From Castellaniella caeni NBRC 101664 (lineage in GTDB: Bacteria; Pseudomonadota; Gammaproteobacteria; Burkholderiales; Burkholderiaceae_B): DNA of 64,000 nucleotides. The notes beneath the pieces are model-generated. The model was not told the origin of the DNA. It saw only the letters and a program-made list of their open reading frames with translations, and ran no database searches. Shown in pieces: positions 26,308 to 37,417 of the stretch. The stretch lies in the NCBI RefSeq assembly GCF_001592225.1, contig NZ_BCWN01000007.1, positions 62,001 to 126,000 of the forward strand. Direction: 5' to 3'. Positions within the stretch are counted from its first letter, which is position 1, and each line of letters starts with the position of its first letter. The translations under genes and the position numbers were made by a program.

Positions 26308-27468
26308 TTATTTCGCAGCGGCGACGACGGCGGTCGCAGCTTCGGCCATGGTGTCAGCGCTGATGATGGGCAGGCCCGAGGCCGCCAGCATCTGCTTGCC
26401 CTTTTCTTCGTTGGTGCCCTTCATGCGCACCACCAGCGGCACGCTGAGGTTGACCGCCTTGCAGGCCGCGATCACGCCTTCGGCGATGACGTCGCAGCGC
26501 ATGATGCCGCCGAAGATGTTCACCAGGATGGCCTTCACGCCTTCGTTGCTGAGCATGATCTTGAAGGCTTCGGTGACTTTCTCTGCCGTGGCGCCGCCGC
26601 CGACGTCGAGGAAGTTGGCCGGTTCGCCGCCAAAGAGCTTGATGGTGTCCATGGTGGCCATGGCCAGGCCCGCGCCGTTGACCAGGCAGCCGATGTTGCC
26701 GTCGAGCTGGATGTAGGCCAGGTCGTACTTGCTGGCGGCGACTTCCGCCGGGTCTTCTTCGTCGAGGTCGCGGTAGGCGACGATCTCGGGATGACGGAAG
26801 AGCGCATTGGCGTCGAAGTTGAACTTGGCGTCGAGCGCCTTGATGCCGCCATTGCCTTCAAGGATGAGCGGGTTGATTTCGGCCAGCGAGGCGTCGGTAT
26901 CCCAGTAGGCTTTGTAGAGCTTCTGGAATTCGGCGGCGGCCCGGGCGACCGAGGTCTCGGGCACGCCGATGCCGCGCGCCAGGCCCTCGGCATCGGCGTC
27001 GGTCAGGCCGGTGGCCGGATCGACGAATACCTTGAGAATCTTTTCAGGAGATTTTTCCGCCACGACTTCGATTTCCATGCCGCCTTCGCTGGAGGCCATG
27101 ACGCACACGCGCTGCGAGGCGCGGTCGGTGACGATGCCGACGTAATATTCTTTCTTGATGTCGGCGCCTTCTTCAATGAGCAGGCGGCGCACTTTCTGGC
27201 CTTCCGGGCCAGTCTGGTGCGTGACCAGCTGCATGCCCAGGATTTCGCTGGACAGCTGACGCACTTCGTCGATGGAGCGGGCGAGCTTCACGCCGCCGCC
27301 CTTGCCACGCCCACCGGCGTGGATCTGGGCCTTCACGACCCACACAGGCCCACCCAATTTTTCGGCTGCCGCCACGGCCTCGTCGACCGAGAACGCGGGA
27401 ATGCCGCGCGGGACAGTCACGCCAAACTTCTTCAGCAATTCCTTGCCTTGATATTCGTGAATTTTCAT
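26308..27468 (-). CDS. sucC: Succinate-CoA ligase, beta subunit
   Basis: A 386-residue ATP-grasp subunit that supplies nucleotide binding. [17 protein letters not shown] opens it. [20 protein letters not shown] is the ATP-grasp core. EINPLIL and [16 protein letters not shown] near the C-terminus are the magnesium and catalytic segments. Family length is normal. It heads a two-gene unit with sucD. The DUF2889 gene lies 78 bp upstream on the same strand. Confidence 0.98.
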   Translation of the reverse strand: MKIHEYQGKELLKKFGVTVPRGIPAFSVDEAVAAAEKLGGPVWVVKAQIHAGGRGKGGGVKLARSIDEVRQLSSEILGMQLVTHQTGPEGQKVRRLLIEEGADIKKEYYVGIVTDRASQRVCVMASSEGGMEIEVVAEKSPEKILKVFVDPATGLTDADAEGLARGIGVPETSVARAAAEFQKLYKAYWDTDASLAEINPLILEGNGGIKALDAKFNFDANALFRHPEIVAYRDLDEEDPAEVAASKYDLAYIQLDGNIGCLVNGAGLAMATMDTIKLFGGEPANFLDVGGGATAEKVTEAFKIMLSNEGVKAILVNIFGGIMRCDVIAEGVIAACKAVNLSVPLVVRMKGTNEEKGKQMLAASGLPIISADTMAEAATAVVAAAK

Positions 27469-27546
27469 GAGTTACCTGTCAGTGAAGAGAAAAGAAAACC
27501 ACCAGCGGGCCGTTTCGGCACGCCGGCCAGGGCCAGGCCCGGAAGT

Positions 27547-28110
27547 CTAGCCTTCATGCTGCTCGGCCTGTGCCGGTTCGTACCAGGGTACGTAGTACTG
27601 CCGCACCACCGGGCCATCGACGCGCAGAGCATGACAGCCGTCCAGCTGAAAAGGTCGCTGGCCGTCTGGGTCTTGACGCCGCCGACCGGCCATGGTCTGG
27701 ATGGCGACGGTCGGCAGGACATTGGTGAGTTCGGTGACGTGCGTGCACCCGGCGGTGCGGCCAAAGCGTTCGCGCACGTGCTTGCGAAACTGATTAAGGA
27801 GGTTCAGCCCCACCAGCTGGCCGTATTCAGGCGCAATGGCGCTGCAGAATTCGCCATAGGGCGCGGCATCGTAGGCCACCTGGGCATCGGTGATGTTGAA
27901 TTGCGCATCGATGGTGACCCGCAGGTGCATATGGTGCACGGGGGCCCCCGCCGGATGCACCTGCCCGCCCCGGATCGGAAAGTCGTATGCCTTGGTGTCG
28001 ATGAGTTCGGCTTCGAGATCGAACTGGCCGTCGTCGCGCACGTAGGTCTGGACACGAATGGATCGTGTGTGCAGGGGCTGGCGGTTACACGCTGGCGCGG
28101 TCAGGGGCAT
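27547..28110 (-). CDS. DUF2889-family protein
   Basis: A 187-residue soluble protein beginning MPLTAPACNRQPLHTRSIRV. The DUF2889 pattern is visible as YVRDDGQFDLEAELIDTKAYDFP and HHMHLRVTIDAQFNITDAQVAYDAAPYG. A central ELTNVLPTVAIQTMAG follows. Function is unknown. In many Burkholderiales (recollection) it sits between recX and sucC; here metE and metR separate it from recX. No signal peptide or membrane helix is seen. Confidence 0.85.
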   Translation of the reverse strand: MPLTAPACNRQPLHTRSIRVQTYVRDDGQFDLEAELIDTKAYDFPIRGGQVHPAGAPVHHMHLRVTIDAQFNITDAQVAYDAAPYGEFCSAIAPEYGQLVGLNLLNQFRKHVRERFGRTAGCTHVTELTNVLPTVAIQTMAGRRRQDPDGQRPFQLDGCHALRVDGPVVRQYYVPWYEPAQAEQHEG

Positions 28111-28198
28111 GGGAAGGCAGGCGAACGGATACGGTTTAACCGGTGGATTATACCGTGCATATGAATTCGCTTATGGTCGCTTGCGGGCGCGCACAGGC

Positions 28199-28217
28199 AA
28201 GGGCCTGCGAGGCCCTT
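28199..28217 (-). terminator. Hairpin after metE
   Basis: AAGGGCC (28199-28205) pairs with GGCCCTT (28211-28217) with a 5-base loop, about 25 bases past the metE stop. No T-tract follows on the reverse strand, so it may be only a stabilising 3' structure. Confidence 0.4.
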
Positions 28218-28242
28218 GAGGCCGCTGCCGACAACAGCCCGC

Positions 28243-30540
28243 TCAGGCCGCCTTGCGCAGGGCCTTGGCTGCCTGCACCATGGACTCGAGCGCGGCGCGG
28301 GTCTCGGGCCAGGCGCGGGTCTTCAAACCGCAGTCCGGGTTCACCCACAGGCGCTCGGCGGGCAGGCGCTGGGCCGCCTTGTGGATGAGGTTGACCATCC
28401 ATTCTTCCTTGGGCACGTTGGGCGAGTGAATGTCGTACACACCCGGGCCGATGTCGTTGGGGTACGAGAAGTCCTCGAAAGCACCCAGCAGCTCCATGTT
28501 CGAACGCGAGGTCTCGATGGTGATGACGTCCGCATCCATGGCGGCAATCGCCTGGATGATGTCGTTGAACTCGGAATAGCACATGTGCGTGTGGATCTGC
28601 GTATCGTCGCGCACGCCGCTGGTGGTGAGGTGGAAACTGTCCACGGCCCAGGCCAGGTAGGCCGCCCAGTCGCCGCGGCGTAGCGGCAGGCCCTCGCGAA
28701 ATGCCGGCTCGTCAATCTGGATGACGGTGATGCCGGCCTTTTCGAGATCCTGGACTTCGTCGCGCAAGGCCAGGGCGATCTGGCGGCAGGTCTGCTCGCG
28801 CGGTTGGTCGTCGCGCACGAACGACCACTGCAGAATCGTTACCGGGCCAGTGAGCATGCCCTTGACCGGCTTGTCGGTGAGCGACTGGGCGTAGGACGAC
28901 CAGGCCACCGTCATGGGGGCTAGGCGCGCCACGTCGCCATAGATGAGGGGCGGCTTGACGCAACGTGAACCATAGCTTTGCACCCAGCCATAGGCGGTGA
29001 AGGCAAAGCCGACCAGCAGTTCGCCGAAATACTCGACCATGTCGTTGCGCTCGGGCTCGCCGTGCACCAGCACGTCCAGGCCGATTTCTTCCTGGAAACG
29101 GATGACGCGCTCGATCTCCGCGCGGATGGCCTTCTCGTAGGCGGCGTCGCTCAACGCGCCCGAACGCCAGTCGCGGCGCAGAGTACGGATGTCGGAGGTC
29201 TGCGGAAACGAACCGATGGTGGTCGTGGGAAAGCGCGGCAGGCCCAGGCGCTTTTGCTGCGCCTGGATGCGCTGGGCAAACGGCGTGCGCTGACGCGCAA
29301 TGGCGGCAGACTCGGTCAGGCGCTTGGCCACGTCCTGGCGGTGGATGCGGCTGGAGCGCGCACGATCTTGCACAGCCTTGCGAGCGGCTGCGATGGCCTG
29401 CTTGTCCTGCTCGCTGGCGCCGCCGTCCAGCAACACCTGCAACAAATGCAGTTCGTCAAGCTTCTGGAGGGAGAAGGCCAGCCAGCTGCGCAGCTCGGCG
29501 TCCAGGCCGGTTTCCAGATCGAGGTCGATCGGTGTGTGCAACAGCGAGCACGACGGAGCCAGCCACAGGCGCGCGCCCAGGCGTTCGACGGCGGGCTTGA
29601 TCAGTGCTTGCACTTTGTCGAGATCAGCGCGCCAGACGTTACGCCCGTCGATCACCCCCAGCGACAGGACTTGATCGTCCCGCACGCCCGCCAACACGAC
29701 ATCCAGTTGGCCGGGGGCTCGCACGAGATCGACGTGCAGGCCCTGCACCGGCAGCGCGCGCACCGCGTCCAGATTGGCGCCCAGGCCGCCGAAGTAGGTA
29801 GCCAGCAGCACCTTGGGGCCTTGCTGGCTCAGGCGCGCATAGACCTCGCCCAGGGCCTTTTGCCAGGCGGCCGGGAGATCCAGCACCAGGATGGGCTCGT
29901 CGATCTGCACCCACTCGACCCCTTGCGCGGCCAGGCGCTGCAAGACCTGTTCGTACACGGGCAGCAGGGCCGACAGCAGGTCGAGCTTGGCGGCATCGGC
30001 GGCGCCCTGCGCGAAGGCGTCGCCCTTGCCCAGCCACAGCCAGGTCAGGGGGCCGGGGATGACGGGACGGGCGCGGTAGCCCAGCTTCTGCGCCTCGGCC
30101 ACTTGTTCGAACAAGGCCTCACGGGCGATGCGGTAGGTTTGCCCCGGATGCAGCTCGGGCACGATGTAGTGGTAGTTGGTATCGAACCATTTGGTCATTT
30201 CGCAGGCGGCGGCCGGGGTGCCCGAGGGCGCGCGGCCACGGCCCATGCGAAACAGGGTGTCGAGTTCGACGGGAGCGGCGTCGTCCTGGCCGAAGCGCGC
30301 GGGCACGGCGCCCAGCAGTGTCGTCCATTCGAGAATGTGGTCGTACCAGGCGAAGTCTCCCACCGGCACCCACTGCAGTCCGGCCTTGGCCTGGGCGTCC
30401 CAATGACGCGACCGCAGTTCGCGGCCTGTTTCGAGCAGGCTGGCCTGGTCGGCCTTGCCGGCCCAATAGGCTTCTTGCGCGCGCTTGAGCTCACGGGCGG
30501 CACCGATGCGGGGAAAACCTAAATTATGAATTACCGTCAT
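28243..30540 (-). CDS. metE: Cobalamin-independent methionine synthase
   Basis: A 765-residue zinc enzyme that transfers methyl from 5-methyltetrahydropteroyltri-glutamate to homocysteine. [19 protein letters not shown] opens it. [13 protein letters not shown] marks the C-terminal barrel. THMCYSEF supplies His and Cys zinc ligands and NPDCGLKTR the second Cys. Length is typical. ATG 30540 was chosen over earlier in-frame codons because it matches the conserved start. It is divergent from metR across 101 bp, the classic MetR-regulated arrangement. Confidence 0.98.
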   Translation of the reverse strand: MTVIHNLGFPRIGAARELKRAQEAYWAGKADQASLLETGRELRSRHWDAQAKAGLQWVPVGDFAWYDHILEWTTLLGAVPARFGQDDAAPVELDTLFRMGRGRAPSGTPAAACEMTKWFDTNYHYIVPELHPGQTYRIAREALFEQVAEAQKLGYRARPVIPGPLTWLWLGKGDAFAQGAADAAKLDLLSALLPVYEQVLQRLAAQGVEWVQIDEPILVLDLPAAWQKALGEVYARLSQQGPKVLLATYFGGLGANLDAVRALPVQGLHVDLVRAPGQLDVVLAGVRDDQVLSLGVIDGRNVWRADLDKVQALIKPAVERLGARLWLAPSCSLLHTPIDLDLETGLDAELRSWLAFSLQKLDELHLLQVLLDGGASEQDKQAIAAARKAVQDRARSSRIHRQDVAKRLTESAAIARQRTPFAQRIQAQQKRLGLPRFPTTTIGSFPQTSDIRTLRRDWRSGALSDAAYEKAIRAEIERVIRFQEEIGLDVLVHGEPERNDMVEYFGELLVGFAFTAYGWVQSYGSRCVKPPLIYGDVARLAPMTVAWSSYAQSLTDKPVKGMLTGPVTILQWSFVRDDQPREQTCRQIALALRDEVQDLEKAGITVIQIDEPAFREGLPLRRGDWAAYLAWAVDSFHLTTSGVRDDTQIHTHMCYSEFNDIIQAIAAMDADVITIETSRSNMELLGAFEDFSYPNDIGPGVYDIHSPNVPKEEWMVNLIHKAAQRLPAERLWVNPDCGLKTRAWPETRAALESMVQAAKALRKAA

Positions 30541-30566
30541 GACAAATCCTGATAACATTAAAATCA

Positions 30567-30642
30567 TTCAATGAAGCAATTGTGCACGGGATCGAGAAAA
30601 ATAAAAACTCAAATACCGCACACTTAACTTGAGAAAATTTCA
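30567..30642. promoter_or_regulatory. metE-metR intergenic control region
   Basis: This AT-rich gap holds two candidate MetR-type sites, where the consensus is TGAA-N5-TTCA. TGAG-AAAAT-TTCA (30630-30642) matches in seven of eight half-site positions and touches the metR ATG. ATTCAATGAA (30566-30575) carries the half-sites in reversed, close spacing. The rest of the gap (30541-30641) has no gene. MetR control with homocysteine as co-regulator is known for enteric homologues and is inference here. Confidence 0.45.
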
Positions 30643-31616
30643 TGATAGAAGTTCGCCACCTGGAAACCCTGCTGGCTATCCGCGACGGCGGCAGCCTGCA
30701 AGAGGCCGCCGAGCGCCTGCACGTGACGCAATCCGCCCTCTCGCACCAGCTGCGCGACCTCGAAGTACGCCTGAAAACCCCCTTGCTGAACCGGCGCACC
30801 CGTCCCGCCCGCCTGACCACCGCGGGCCTGCGGGTGCTCGCCCTGGCCGAAGACGTGCTGCCACGCATCCGCGCCACGGAACTCGAACTGCGGCGCCTGT
30901 CGGCCGGGCGTGCTGGACGCCTGCACGTGGCCATCGACTGTCACTCGTGCTTTCAGTGGCTCATGCCCACACTGGATACGTTTCGCAAAGACTGGCCTGA
31001 GGTCTCATTGGATCTGTCGGCGGCCTTTTCGTTTGCCCCCCTGCCCGCCCTGGCTCGCGGCGACCTGGACGTGGTGATCACCTCCGACCCCGAGCCCCTG
31101 GAGGTCGTGCAGTACATGCCGCTGTTCTCGTATGAGATGGTGCTGGCCGTACCCAGCCAGGGACCGCTGGGCGCCGCGCGCCAGATCGAGCCCGCCGACC
31201 TGGCAGATCAGGTGCTGATTACGTATCCGGTCGAGCGCAAGCGCCTGGACATTTTCAACGTCTTTCTCGACCCTGCCAACGTCGAGCCCGCCGCCGTGCG
31301 CACGGCGGAACTCACCCCCATGATCGTGCAGCTGGTGGCCAGCGGGCGGGGCGTGGCCGCCCTGCCCAGCTGGGCGTTGGACGAATACCGCAACTTGCCA
31401 GGTATGAAAATCATCCGCCTGGGCAACGGCATCTGGCGCACCCTGCAGGCCGGGGTGCGCGCCGAAGACGCCGATACGGCCTATGTGCAGGCCTTTCTGG
31501 AGCAGGCCCGCAAGACCTGCTTCGAGACCTTGCCCGGCATCCGGGCGGCCCAACCGCAGGCAATGGCCGCGAAGGCGGCCAGCCTGCCGCCGCCTCACCG
31601 CCTGGGCATCGTGTGA
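30642..31616 (+). CDS. metR: LysR-type regulator MetR
   Basis: A 324-residue LysR-type activator. The N-terminal helix-turn-helix is MIEVRHLETLLAIRDGGSLQEAAERLHVTQSALSHQL (described here by its two segments: MIEVRHLETLLAI and LHVTQSALSHQLRDLE). A periplasmic-binding-like effector domain follows, with LQVASGRG-type C-terminal motif TPMIVQLVASGRGVAALPSW, which is characteristic of MetR. It should activate metE with homocysteine. It is divergent from metE. Confidence 0.93.
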   Translation: MIEVRHLETLLAIRDGGSLQEAAERLHVTQSALSHQLRDLEVRLKTPLLNRRTRPARLTTAGLRVLALAEDVLPRIRATELELRRLSAGRAGRLHVAIDCHSCFQWLMPTLDTFRKDWPEVSLDLSAAFSFAPLPALARGDLDVVITSDPEPLEVVQYMPLFSYEMVLAVPSQGPLGAARQIEPADLADQVLITYPVERKRLDIFNVFLDPANVEPAAVRTAELTPMIVQLVASGRGVAALPSWALDEYRNLPGMKIIRLGNGIWRTLQAGVRAEDADTAYVQAFLEQARKTCFETLPGIRAAQPQAMAAKAASLPPPHRLGIV

Positions 31617-31688
31617 TGACCAGGCCAGATCCGTGCCCGGCCCAAAAAACTCGGGCCCGTCACCTTTGATGCGGCTAGAAACCGGGTG

Positions 31689-32172
31689 TCAGGATTCATC
31701 CGGGGGCGGGACGTCGCCATCGGGCGGCTCGAACCGCGCCGACAGAACGCGGCGGATGCTGTCGGTGGAAAAACCGCGCCCGGCCAGGTAGCGGTACTGG
31801 CGGGCGTAATCGCGCGCATCGACCGGCGGCTGGCCAAACTTGCGCTGCCAGACAGCCTGCGCCCGGGCGGGCTCTGAGGTTCTGAGCGCTTCTTGCACGT
31901 CGGCCAGCTGTTCGTCGCCCACCCCTTGCTGACGCAGTGCCTGAACGATGCGCCGGGCGCCTTGGCGGGGCGCTGTGCGATGCACATAGGCCTGTGCGTA
32001 GCGGGTGTCCGACTGCCAGTGCGTGCGCTGCAGTTCGTCGAGCACGGCCTCGATTTCGGCGGGGTCGTCGCTGTACGCCGCCAGCTTGCGGCGCAATTCG
32101 AGGCGCGAGTGTTCGCGCCGGGACAGATAAGCAACCGCCCGGGCCTTCAGGCTGGGCCCGGGCCGACTTGCG

Positions 32173-32183
<11 letters not shown>
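31689..32183 (-). CDS. recX: Regulatory protein RecX
   Basis: A 164-residue small basic modulator that inhibits RecA filaments. It consists of three-helix repeats: [24 protein letters not shown], then [24 protein letters not shown], then [15 protein letters not shown] and a closing [18 protein letters not shown]. It overlaps the recA stop by 11 bases. Family length is normal. Confidence 0.93.
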
Positions 32184-33255
<1,072 letters not shown>

Positions 33256-33323
33256 GGAGAGGTTCCTTTTCTTGGGTACAGAGTTGTTTGCTGACATAAG
33301 GGAAATTATGGCACTAAATTGTA

Positions 33324-33339
33324 CTGTATAAATGATCAG
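33324..33339. promoter_or_regulatory. LexA (SOS) box upstream of recA
   Basis: CTG-TATAAATGAT-CAG matches the CTG-N10-CAG SOS box. It lies 69-84 bases upstream of the recA ATG at 33255 and about 160 bases upstream of the divergent response regulator. LexA repression of recA is expected from this site. Confidence 0.75.
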
Positions 33340-33497
33340 TTGTGCTGCTTATGTCCCGCCTCTCGCCACCCGGCGGGCGCACCATACCGCGGGCCGCCAT
33401 CGTTAACCCTAAATGACGCGCCCCGCCCACCCATGAGACAATCCGCAGCATTCGGGCGCGTCCGCGCCCACTCCCTTCCCTGGATGTCTTTCCCGCC

Positions 33498-34199
33498 ATG
33501 CGTATCCTGATTGCCGAGGACGACAGTATTCTCGCGGATGGGCTGTCCCGATCGCTGCGCTACGACGGCTATGCCGTGGACGTAGTCCACGACGGCTCCA
33601 GCGCCGATTCCGCCCTGCAGCTGCAAACCTTCGACCTGCTCATCCTCGACCTGGGCCTGCCCAAGATGAACGGCCTGTCGGTGCTGCGCAAGCTGCGCCA
33701 GCGCGCCACCCCGGTGCCCGTGCTCATCCTCACAGCGGCCGATTCCATCGAACAGCGCGTCGAAGGCCTCGATCTGGGCGCCGATGACTACATGTCCAAG
33801 CCCTTCGCCCTGAGCGAACTCGAAGCGCGCGTGCGGGCGCTCATCCGCCGCCACGGCGGCGCGCGGGCGTCCATGCTGCGCCACGGGCGCCTCAGCTTCG
33901 ACCTCAATGGCCGCATCGCCACCATCGACGACACGCCCATCGAACTCTCCGCCCGCGAAACCAGCCTGCTCGAAATCTTCCTGTCGCGCAGCGGGCGCAT
34001 GATCAGCAAACACCAGTTGGTCGATCTGCTGTGCGAATGGGGCGAAGAAGTCACCACCAACGCCATCGAAGTCTACATCCACCGCCTGCGCAAGAAGATC
34101 GAACCCGCCAACGTGCGCATCCTCACGGTGCGCGGCCTGGGCTACTGCCTCGAACCCGAGAACCGCAGCCAGGCCGTTGACGCGGCGGCCGTCGACTGA
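33498..34199 (+). CDS. OmpR-family response regulator (TctD-like)
   Basis: A 233-residue regulator with an N-terminal receiver. The phospho-acceptor Asp51 lies in LLILDLGLP, the acidic pair is EDD7-9 and the Lys lies in DYMSKPFALSEL. The C-terminal OmpR winged helix (ELSARETSLLEIFLSRSGRMI, then NAIEVYIHRLRKKI and VRGLGYCLE) is standard. It resembles TctD/QseB-type regulators. The kinase gene starts 6 bp after its stop, so they form an operon. It is divergent from recA, about 240 bp apart. Confidence 0.9.
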   Translation: MRILIAEDDSILADGLSRSLRYDGYAVDVVHDGSSADSALQLQTFDLLILDLGLPKMNGLSVLRKLRQRATPVPVLILTAADSIEQRVEGLDLGADDYMSKPFALSELEARVRALIRRHGGARASMLRHGRLSFDLNGRIATIDDTPIELSARETSLLEIFLSRSGRMISKHQLVDLLCEWGEEVTTNAIEVYIHRLRKKIEPANVRILTVRGLGYCLEPENRSQAVDAAAVD

Positions 34200-34205
34200 C
34201 GGCCC

Positions 34206-35663
34206 ATGTTCGCCGACCATCGTCTCACCCGCCGTCGGCGCGCCGGACGCCACGCCACCCTGCTGGGCCGCATCCTCCTGTGGATGATCGTGCCGCTGTT
34301 CGTCCTCTGGTCGATCGGCATCGTCATCACCTATTTCATCTCGCTGAACATCGCCAACTCGCCCTACGACCGAACGCTCGCCAGCCACCTGCGGCTCTTG
34401 CGCCACGAGGTCGAGCTGCAGCGCCTCACGTCCGGCGTGACGCTCTCCGAATCAGCAAGCACCGTGCTGGCCGGCAATAGCGACGATCCGGCCACGCTCT
34501 GGCAGATTCTCGACGCCAACGGCCACCTGATGGCGGGCGACCCGCACATCCCCACGCCGGAAAACTGGACCTACGACATCGACCAGATCCGCTTTCGCAA
34601 CGCCACGCTCGAACACCAGGCCATCCGCCTGGCCTACATGTGGGGCGGGCGCGACCGCGACGGCGCGGGCTTTCTCACCGTGGTGGCCGAGCCCGCCGAG
34701 GCCCGCGCCACCCTGCAGCAGGAAATCCTCACCGGCATGCTCACGCCGCAGCTCATCATCTTGCCGCTGGCGGCCATGCTGGCCGGGCTGGGCCTCACCC
34801 AGGGGCTCGAACCCCTCAGCCTGCTGCAAGAGCACATGCGGCGGCGCAAGCCCAGCGATCTTTCGCCCATTCGCGACGACCTGGCCCCGGCGGAGATCGT
34901 GCCGCTCATCGCCGCCATGAACAACGTGCTGCAGCGCCTGGCCGCCTCCATCGAGTCGCAGCAGCGCTTCGTGGCCAATGCCGCGCACCAGCTCAAGACG
35001 CCGCTGGCGGGCATCCGCACCCAGTGCGAGCTGGCGCTGCGCGAACCAGAGCCCGCCCGCCTGCGCGCCAGCCTGCAGCAGCTGATCGCGGGTTCGCAGC
35101 GCGCCACCCGCCTGGTCAACCAGCTGCTGCTGCTGGCGCGCGCCGAATCGCTCGACCCCAACCAGTCGCGCAACACCGAGCAGATCGACCTCTACCCCCT
35201 GGCGGAAACCTGTACGGGCGAATGGGTGCGGGCCGCCATGCAGCGCAATATCGACCTGGGCTTCGAATCGCCCGGCGAACCGCTGCCGATCTTTGGCAAC
35301 CGCACCATGATCTGCGAGCTGCTCAACAACCTCATCGACAATGCCTTGCTGTATACGCCCCGTGGCGGGCAAGTAACCGTGCGGGCCTTTGCCGAGGACG
35401 AGCAAATCTGCCTGGAAGTGCAGGATTCCGGCCCCGGCATCCCGCCCGAAGAACAGACCAAGGTCTTTGACCGCTTCTACCGCATCCTGGGCCACGAGGC
35501 CGAGGGCAGCGGCCTGGGGCTGGCCATCGTGCGCGAGGTGGCCGAACACCACCGAGCCACCGTCGCGTTCGTCCCCCCAGGCAACCACAGCAACCCGGCC
35601 AGCGCCGGCACCCGGCTACGCGTGTCATTTCCGCGTGACAACGTCCCGAGAACCCGCACATGA
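34206..35663 (+). CDS. Sensor histidine kinase (TctE-like)
   Basis: A 485-residue inner-membrane kinase. A basic start is followed by helix 1 (IVPLFVLWSIGIVITYFI), then a ~120-residue periplasmic 2CSK_N-like domain. Helix 2 (LTPQLIILPLAAMLAGLG) and a HAMP-like linker follow. HisKA has His261 in FVANAAHQLKTPLAG. HATPase_c shows the N, G1 and G2 boxes LLNNLIDNALLYTP, DSGPGI and GSGLGLAIV. The stimulus is unknown. It overlaps the transporter start as ATGA, suggesting it senses that transporter's substrate. Confidence 0.9.
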   Translation: MFADHRLTRRRRAGRHATLLGRILLWMIVPLFVLWSIGIVITYFISLNIANSPYDRTLASHLRLLRHEVELQRLTSGVTLSESASTVLAGNSDDPATLWQILDANGHLMAGDPHIPTPENWTYDIDQIRFRNATLEHQAIRLAYMWGGRDRDGAGFLTVVAEPAEARATLQQEILTGMLTPQLIILPLAAMLAGLGLTQGLEPLSLLQEHMRRRKPSDLSPIRDDLAPAEIVPLIAAMNNVLQRLAASIESQQRFVANAAHQLKTPLAGIRTQCELALREPEPARLRASLQQLIAGSQRATRLVNQLLLLARAESLDPNQSRNTEQIDLYPLAETCTGEWVRAAMQRNIDLGFESPGEPLPIFGNRTMICELLNNLIDNALLYTPRGGQVTVRAFAEDEQICLEVQDSGPGIPPEEQTKVFDRFYRILGHEAEGSGLGLAIVREVAEHHRATVAFVPPGNHSNPASAGTRLRVSFPRDNVPRTRT

Positions 35664-37342
35664 ACCAGACCCGCTTCATGCCGCCCGATACCGCCGACGA
35701 CGCCAGCCGCCCGATGACGCACGAAGAGCGGCGCGTCATCCTGGCTTCGTCCATGGGCACCGTCTTCGAGTGGTACGACTTCTACGTCTACGGCTCGCTG
35801 GCGGCCATCATCGCGCAGCACTTTTTCTCCAGCCTCAACCCCACGGCGGGTTTCATCTTCGCGCTGCTCACCTTCGCCGCGGGCTTTGCCGTGCGCCCCT
35901 TCGGCGCCCTGGTCTTTGGCCGCCTGGGCGACATGGTGGGCCGCAAATACGCCTTCGTGGTGTCCATCCTCATCATGGGGCTGTCCACCTTTCTGGTGGG
36001 CGTGCTGCCCTCGTCGTCGTCCATCGGTTCGGCGGCCCCCATGATCCTGCTGCTGCTGCGCCTGCTGCAAGGCCTGGCGTTGGGGGGCGAATACGGCGGC
36101 GCCGCCGTCTACGTTGCCGAACACGCCCCGAACAACCGGCGCGGCTTTTTCACCAGCTGGATCCAGACCACCGCCACCACCGGCATGTTCCTGTCGCTGG
36201 TGGTGGTGCTGGGCACCCGCGCCACGCTGGGCCAGGAGGCCTTCGACGACTGGGGCTGGCGCGTGCCTTTCCTCATTTCCGTCCTGCTGCTGGTGATCTC
36301 GGTGTGGATACGCATGCGGCTGCATGAATCGCCCGCCTTCACCCGCATGAAATCCGAGGGTCTGATTTCCAAAGCGCCCATCAAAGAGGCTTTTGGCCGC
36401 TGGCGCAACCTGCGCCTGATCCTGCTCGCCCTGATCGGCCTGACGGCGGGCCAGGCAGTAGTCTGGTATACCGGCCAGTTCTATGCCCTGTATTTCCTGA
36501 CGGAAACCCTGGGCGTGGACGCCAACATCGCCAATATTCTGGTAGCGCTGGCGCTGCTGCTGGCCTGTCCGTTTTTCCTCATCTTCGGCGCCTGGTCGGA
36601 TCGCATTGGCCGCAAGCCCATCATCATGGCGGGCTGCCTGATCGCCTGCCTGACGTATTTCCCGGTTTTCAAGGGGCTGACGCACTACGCCAACCCGGCG
36701 CTCGAACGCGCCCAGGCGCGCGCGCCGGTGTACGTCGTGGCCGACCCCGGCAATTGCTCGCTGCAATTCAATCCGGTGGGGATCGCTTCCTTCACATCCT
36801 CCTGCGACCTGCTCAAGGCCTTCATGGCGGGTCACGCCGTGCACTACGTGAACCAGGCCGCCCCCACGGGCACGGTCGCCTATGCGCTGGTCGGCGACCA
36901 GCGCATCGACAGTTTCGAGGGCACGACCCTGCCGCGCGCCGAATTCGCCCGGCGCAACGCCGTGCTGCAGGCCACCTTGCGCCAGGCGGTACGCAGCCAC
37001 GGCTACCCGGCCTTTGCCGACCCGTCACAGATCAATTACGGCATGGTGCTGTTGCTGCTGTTTTTTCTCGTGCTGCTGGTCACCATGGTGTATGGCCCCA
37101 TCGCGGCCATGCTGGTGGAAATGTTCCCCACCCGCATCCGCTATACCTCCATGAGCGTGCCTTACCATATCGGCAATGGCTGGTTCGGCGGCTTCCTGCC
37201 GCCAGTGGCCTTCGCCACTGTGGCCACGACCGGCAGCATGTACGACGGCCTGTGGTATCCCATCATCATCTGCGCCATGACCCTGGTGGTGGGCGTGCTG
37301 TTCGTGGACGAAACCCGGCACAAGGATCTGAACGCGCCTTGA
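35660..37342 (+). CDS. MFS transporter, metabolite:H+ symporter (MHS) family
   Basis: A 560-residue, 12-helix transporter of the MHS branch (ShiA/ProP/KgtP type). Marks are SSMGTVFEWYDFYVYGSL near the start, FAVRPFGALVFGRLGDMVGRK, and RLLQGLALGGEYGGAAVYVAEH. A hydrophilic insert of about 115 residues lies between helices 8-9 and 9-10 (near residues 345-455), which lengthens it well past the usual ~430. The insert contains CSLQF and SSCDLL cysteines. Known family substrates are carboxylates, shikimate or betaine; the substrate here is unknown. It overlaps the kinase gene and ends the operon. Confidence 0.87.
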   Translation: MNQTRFMPPDTADDASRPMTHEERRVILASSMGTVFEWYDFYVYGSLAAIIAQHFFSSLNPTAGFIFALLTFAAGFAVRPFGALVFGRLGDMVGRKYAFVVSILIMGLSTFLVGVLPSSSSIGSAAPMILLLLRLLQGLALGGEYGGAAVYVAEHAPNNRRGFFTSWIQTTATTGMFLSLVVVLGTRATLGQEAFDDWGWRVPFLISVLLLVISVWIRMRLHESPAFTRMKSEGLISKAPIKEAFGRWRNLRLILLALIGLTAGQAVVWYTGQFYALYFLTETLGVDANIANILVALALLLACPFFLIFGAWSDRIGRKPIIMAGCLIACLTYFPVFKGLTHYANPALERAQARAPVYVVADPGNCSLQFNPVGIASFTSSCDLLKAFMAGHAVHYVNQAAPTGTVAYALVGDQRIDSFEGTTLPRAEFARRNAVLQATLRQAVRSHGYPAFADPSQINYGMVLLLLFFLVLLVTMVYGPIAAMLVEMFPTRIRYTSMSVPYHIGNGWFGGFLPPVAFATVATTGSMYDGLWYPIIICAMTLVVGVLFVDETRHKDLNAP

Positions 37343-37417
37343 GCGGCGACACAAACGGGGCAACATCATTCAGCCAGGCTTCAGGGGCGGTTCAGAGTGT
37401 CGTCAGCGGTCTGGCCT

